This document shows positions 20,007-22,668 of a stretch of 22,668 nt of DNA, piece after piece. The DNA comes from a virus. Every line of letters starts with the position of its first letter. Positions within the stretch are counted from its first letter, which is position 1. Location: IMG/VR virus record IMGVR_UViG_3300028843_000060, positions 1 through 22,668 of that record; one strand, given 5' to 3'. The translations under genes and the position numbers were made by a program. The notes under the pieces are model-generated. The model saw nothing but the letters and a program-made list of their open reading frames with translations. It was not told the origin of the DNA and ran no database searches.

Positions 20007-21288
20007 AACATTAAATGTACTATCACATCAAAAACTATTTCTTGAAGACTACACGACACGTCACTTAGCTTTAGTTGCTGGTTATGGCTCCGGGAAGACA
20101 TTTGCATTCTGTCTTAAAGCTTTAGACATGGCATCAAGGAATGTTGGCTACATGGGTGTCTTAATGGAACCAACAAATACTATGTTGGAAGAAACACTAT
20201 TCCCTATGTGGGAACAAATCTTAGAAGATAATGGTATACCTTACACCGTTAAGAGAACATCACCTCGTAGATACACCTTATACTTCGATACAGGTAAAAC
20301 CATAATCTCAATGAGGTCTGCTGAAAACTATGCCAGAATCGCAGGTTTGAACCTTGCATTTGTAGGTATCGATGAAATGGACACTATAAAACCATCAATA
20401 GCTGATCTATGTTGGAAACAATGCCAAGCTCGGATAAGAAAGGGTGATGTAAGACAACTGTTCACAACTTCAACACCAGAAGGTTATGGGTTCCTTTATA
20501 ATCACTTTGAAAAGAATGGACATAAGAAAGGTAGACGTTTAATACGAGCAAGAACACAAGATAATCCATTCTTACCAGATGATTACATTGAAGACCTGTT
20601 AAATACATACCCACCAGAGCTTATTAAAGCTTATTTAAACGGTGAATTTACTAACCTTACCCAAGGTGTAGTGTATCCATCATTTAACCGTTACGAGTCT
20701 CACACTGAATACGATTTTGAATGGGTGTTACAACAAGAGAAACTTCACCCACATAATTCTAAGTTCAAATTACACATTGGGCAAGATTTTAATGTTGGAA
20801 AGTGTTATTCAGGAATACACATAATAATCAATAACATACCGTATGCTATTGCAGAATTAGAAAACTCTAAGAACACTGAACATGTGATTCAAAGAGTTCA
20901 AGAACTGTATCCTGATAGAACCATAATCTTTTACCCTGATAGTTCAGGTAAGAATGAACGTTCCAATGCTTCACAAACTGACATAACCTTATTAAAGAAT
21001 GCTGGCTTCCATACTGATTACCCTACCAAGAATCCTTTCATCAGGAACCGTGTAGGCTCAGTAAACGCGCGTTTACTGAACGCAAAAAATGAAAGGCGTT
21101 ATTTTATAAATACACATAAATGTCCAACATTAACAGAGTCGTTTGAACAACAAACGTATGACAAAACAGGAATGCCAAACAAGGCTAATGACGTTGACCA
21201 TCCTTTAGATGCGTGTGGATACTTTATACATCGTAGATACCCATTGAAGAAAAACAACATCAGAAAAATACAATTAACAGGAATGTAA
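19999..21288 (+). CDS. terL: Terminase large subunit
   Basis: 429 residues from the GTG at 19999, chosen because AGGG lies eight bases before it; a TTG at 19993 is the alternative. ATPase domain: Walker A GYGSGKT (residues 28-34), Walker B LAFVGIDEMD (119-128), coupling motif TTSTPEG. Nuclease domain: first Asp in GQDFNVGK (about 263), second in FYPDSSG (about 314) and third in DHPLDACGY (about 400-408), the RNase-H-like acidic triad. The enzyme cuts the DNA concatemer and drives it into the head through the portal encoded next door. The start overlaps the previous gene by eight bases and the portal gene starts one base after the stop. A TATAAATACA occurs inside at 21105. Confidence 0.92.
   Translation: MIKTLNVLSHQKLFLEDYTTRHLALVAGYGSGKTFAFCLKALDMASRNVGYMGVLMEPTNTMLEETLFPMWEQILEDNGIPYTVKRTSPRRYTLYFDTGKTIISMRSAENYARIAGLNLAFVGIDEMDTIKPSIADLCWKQCQARIRKGDVRQLFTTSTPEGYGFLYNHFEKNGHKKGRRLIRARTQDNPFLPDDYIEDLLNTYPPELIKAYLNGEFTNLTQGVVYPSFNRYESHTEYDFEWVLQQEKLHPHNSKFKLHIGQDFNVGKCYSGIHIIINNIPYAIAELENSKNTEHVIQRVQELYPDRTIIFYPDSSGKNERSNASQTDITLLKNAGFHTDYPTKNPFIRNRVGSVNARLLNAKNERRYFINTHKCPTLTESFEQQTYDKTGMPNKANDVDHPLDACGYFIHRRYPLKKNNIRKIQLTGM
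21105..21112 (+). promoter_or_regulatory. TATAAATACA motif inside terL
   Basis: Fifth TATAAATACA copy (TATAAATACAC), within the coding sequence, 177 bases before the portal ATG. It could raise expression of the portal and later head genes, or be chance; it codes for YFINTH. Confidence 0.35.
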
Positions 21289-21289
21289 C

Positions 21290-22612
21290 ATGCCTATAAA
21301 TTCAGAACACCCAACGTATAACATTAGTAGAGCTATCGAAACTGAAGATGCTTATAATGAAAACGTTAAGCAAGAAAAATACGTAGCAAAATTAGCAGAC
21401 CAAACGACCGCAAAATACAATCAATACTTAGACCGTGGAATTTACTTCAATGTAACATCACGAACAACATCAGCAATTATTGGGACAGTATTAAGAAAAG
21501 ACCCCATTACAGATGATTCTTTTCAAACAGTAGATGAATTATCAGAAAGAGAATTATTATCTGATTTATTGAAAGGTTTATTACTTCGTGGTAAAGCTGG
21601 TATACATACCGATTTTGATGAAGAAGCTAATAGTGCAGTAATGATACCTATCAATGGTAATAACATTGTCAACTGGCGTGATGATGGCACATTGGTAGTA
21701 TTGAAAGAGGGATACTATGTTGAAGATAAAGACGACAAGTATAAGCTTATAGCAAAAACAAGATACCGCGAACTGTTCTTAGATGAAGGAACTTACACAG
21801 TTCAATTGTGGGAACAAGAAGGTGGTATCAACAGCTATAAATTTGTCAAGGTTGGGGAACCAATGGTACCAACAGTAAAAGGTATCCCATTAGATTACAT
21901 TCCATTTGAATTCATTAATCCATTTGATACAACAAGTGATACTTATTCGCCTGTTCTATTTAACTTAGCACAGATTAACGTATCACACTTTAGAACATCT
22001 GTAGACTTAGAACACATTGCACATTTTTCAGCATTACCACAACCTTGGATTGCTGGGGATTTTCAAAGTTCAGGTGATGCAGATGAACAACCCGTTAAAG
22101 TTTTAATAGGTTCAGACCAAGTATGGCATTTGGCACCAGAATCAAAAGTTGGTTATTTGGAATTCTCTGGTATTGCTATTGATAGTGTTGCTGACATTTT
22201 AAGACATAAAGAAGAACAGATGTTAGCTGTTGGTATTAGATTACTAAGCAATAAGAATGCTGTCGAATCTGCTGAAACCATCAAGATTCGTTCTAATACT
22301 GAAAATGCTACATTGTTATCAATGACATTAAGTATTGAAAGTGCGGTTCAAAATTCATTAGAAACTGTTAACCTTTGGAACGGTGTTGCAGAAGAACCAT
22401 TATTCTCAATGAGTAAAGACTTCGTACCTGCACAGATAGCACCAGAAGAAATTACAGTTCAATTACAACTATTGAACGAAGGTAAGATTTCACAAGAAAC
22501 GTTCTTAGAAAATCTAAGTGCTGGTGAGATAATCCCATCAGTTGAAGAAGAAGTTGACCGTTTAAATTCTACTACTGTGGAAGGTCAGAACGTTGATAAC
22601 TTAGATTTATAA
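21290..22612 (+). CDS. Portal protein, DUF4055 family
   Basis: 440 residues. The N-terminal part (NEN-V-K ... EKYVAKLADQTTAKYNQYLD, RGIYFNVTSRTTSAIIGTVL, RKDP) is the typical DUF4055 opening, followed by LLKGLLLRGKAGIHTDFDEE, the conserved WRDDGTL region and FRTSVDLEHIAHFSALPQPW. DUF4055 proteins are encoded directly after the large terminase and are taken to be portals. The C-terminal part (EEITVQLQLLNEGKISQETF) is a helical stalk-like region. It starts one base after terL, with CAGGA upstream. The C-terminus is acidic. Portal function is from family knowledge and gene order. Confidence 0.85.
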   Translation: MPINSEHPTYNISRAIETEDAYNENVKQEKYVAKLADQTTAKYNQYLDRGIYFNVTSRTTSAIIGTVLRKDPITDDSFQTVDELSERELLSDLLKGLLLRGKAGIHTDFDEEANSAVMIPINGNNIVNWRDDGTLVVLKEGYYVEDKDDKYKLIAKTRYRELFLDEGTYTVQLWEQEGGINSYKFVKVGEPMVPTVKGIPLDYIPFEFINPFDTTSDTYSPVLFNLAQINVSHFRTSVDLEHIAHFSALPQPWIAGDFQSSGDADEQPVKVLIGSDQVWHLAPESKVGYLEFSGIAIDSVADILRHKEEQMLAVGIRLLSNKNAVESAETIKIRSNTENATLLSMTLSIESAVQNSLETVNLWNGVAEEPLFSMSKDFVPAQIAPEEITVQLQLLNEGKISQETFLENLSAGEIIPSVEEEVDRLNSTTVEGQNVDNLDL

Positions 22613-22615
22613 ATA
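22608..22615 (+). promoter_or_regulatory. T4-type late promoter candidate before the next head gene
   Basis: TATAAATACAT overlapping the portal stop codon, 35 bases before the ATG at 22651. Same extended motif as at 15628, 18343, 19399 and 21105. Confidence 0.6.
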
Positions 22616-22650
22616 CATTCAATAACAACAAAGTAGAAGGTCTACAATAA

Positions 22651-22668
22651 ATGTTAAATTTTAAAGAA
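22651..22668 (+). CDS. Start of the next gene (partial)
   Basis: ATG followed by five codons (MLNFKE) to the window edge. AGAAGG ten bases upstream is a fair ribosome binding site. By gene order a head maturation protein, scaffold or capsid gene is expected here, but nothing of it is visible. Confidence 0.5.

Noticed and set aside
1-22668. Insertion sequence, integrase or attachment site
   Set aside because: No transposase or integrase motif, no terminal inverted repeats and no tRNA fragment were found in the window.

Overview
This window is part of a tailed double-stranded DNA phage (or prophage) genome. It holds the end of the tail module, a lysis cassette, a block of small regulatory and accessory genes, and the start of the packaging/head module. 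The sequence is AT-rich. The tail genes follow the order and families of the gene-transfer-agent / siphovirus tail tip: tape measure, DUF2460, DUF2163 hub, NlpC/P60 peptidase, gp15-like hub. A Gram-negative, probably proteobacterial, host is inferred from this tail type, the GH108 endolysin and the Rha-type antirepressor. No host can be named from the sequence alone.

Layout. 1-7048: rightward tail-tip genes; the gp15-like hub is split into two genes by a predicted beta-propeller gene. 7076-11614: receptor-binding region, with a small protein, two paralogous repeat fibres, a seven-bladed RCC1-like propeller and one unknown protein. 11615-12622: two small gene units behind strong sigma70-type promoters. 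12591-13507: leftward lysis cassette (endolysin, unknown, holin-like). 13667-14745: two more units behind the same promoter/leader design, one encoding an HExxH metallopeptidase. 14796-17053: small genes including a ribbon-helix-helix protein, a GIY-YIG/SegE-like endonuclease and a T4 gp55-like late sigma factor. 17164-17873: frameshifted Rha/Ant antirepressor. 17874-18502: about 630 bp without a gene, with terminator, direct repeats and a long hairpin. 18503-22668: unknown gene, probable small terminase, two small genes, large terminase, DUF4055 portal and the first codons of the next gene.

The most interesting theme is regulation. The gp55-like sigma factor sits in the same window as five copies of TATAAATACA, which contains the T4 late promoter core. 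Three lie 28-35 nt before start codons, one lies in the leader region before the terminase genes, and one is inside terL. A related TATAAATA on the minus strand precedes the endolysin. This suggests a compact T4-type late transcription switch driving packaging, head and lysis genes in a phage with a non-T4 tail. Separately, four small gene units share a near-identical TTGACA-N16-TANACT promoter and a TTTGGAGATTTA leader, with two kinds of palindrome placed as candidate operators. Between the small terminase gene and a strong intrinsic terminator lies the exact reverse complement of that leader, so a transcript there could base-pair with the ribosome binding sites of all four units.
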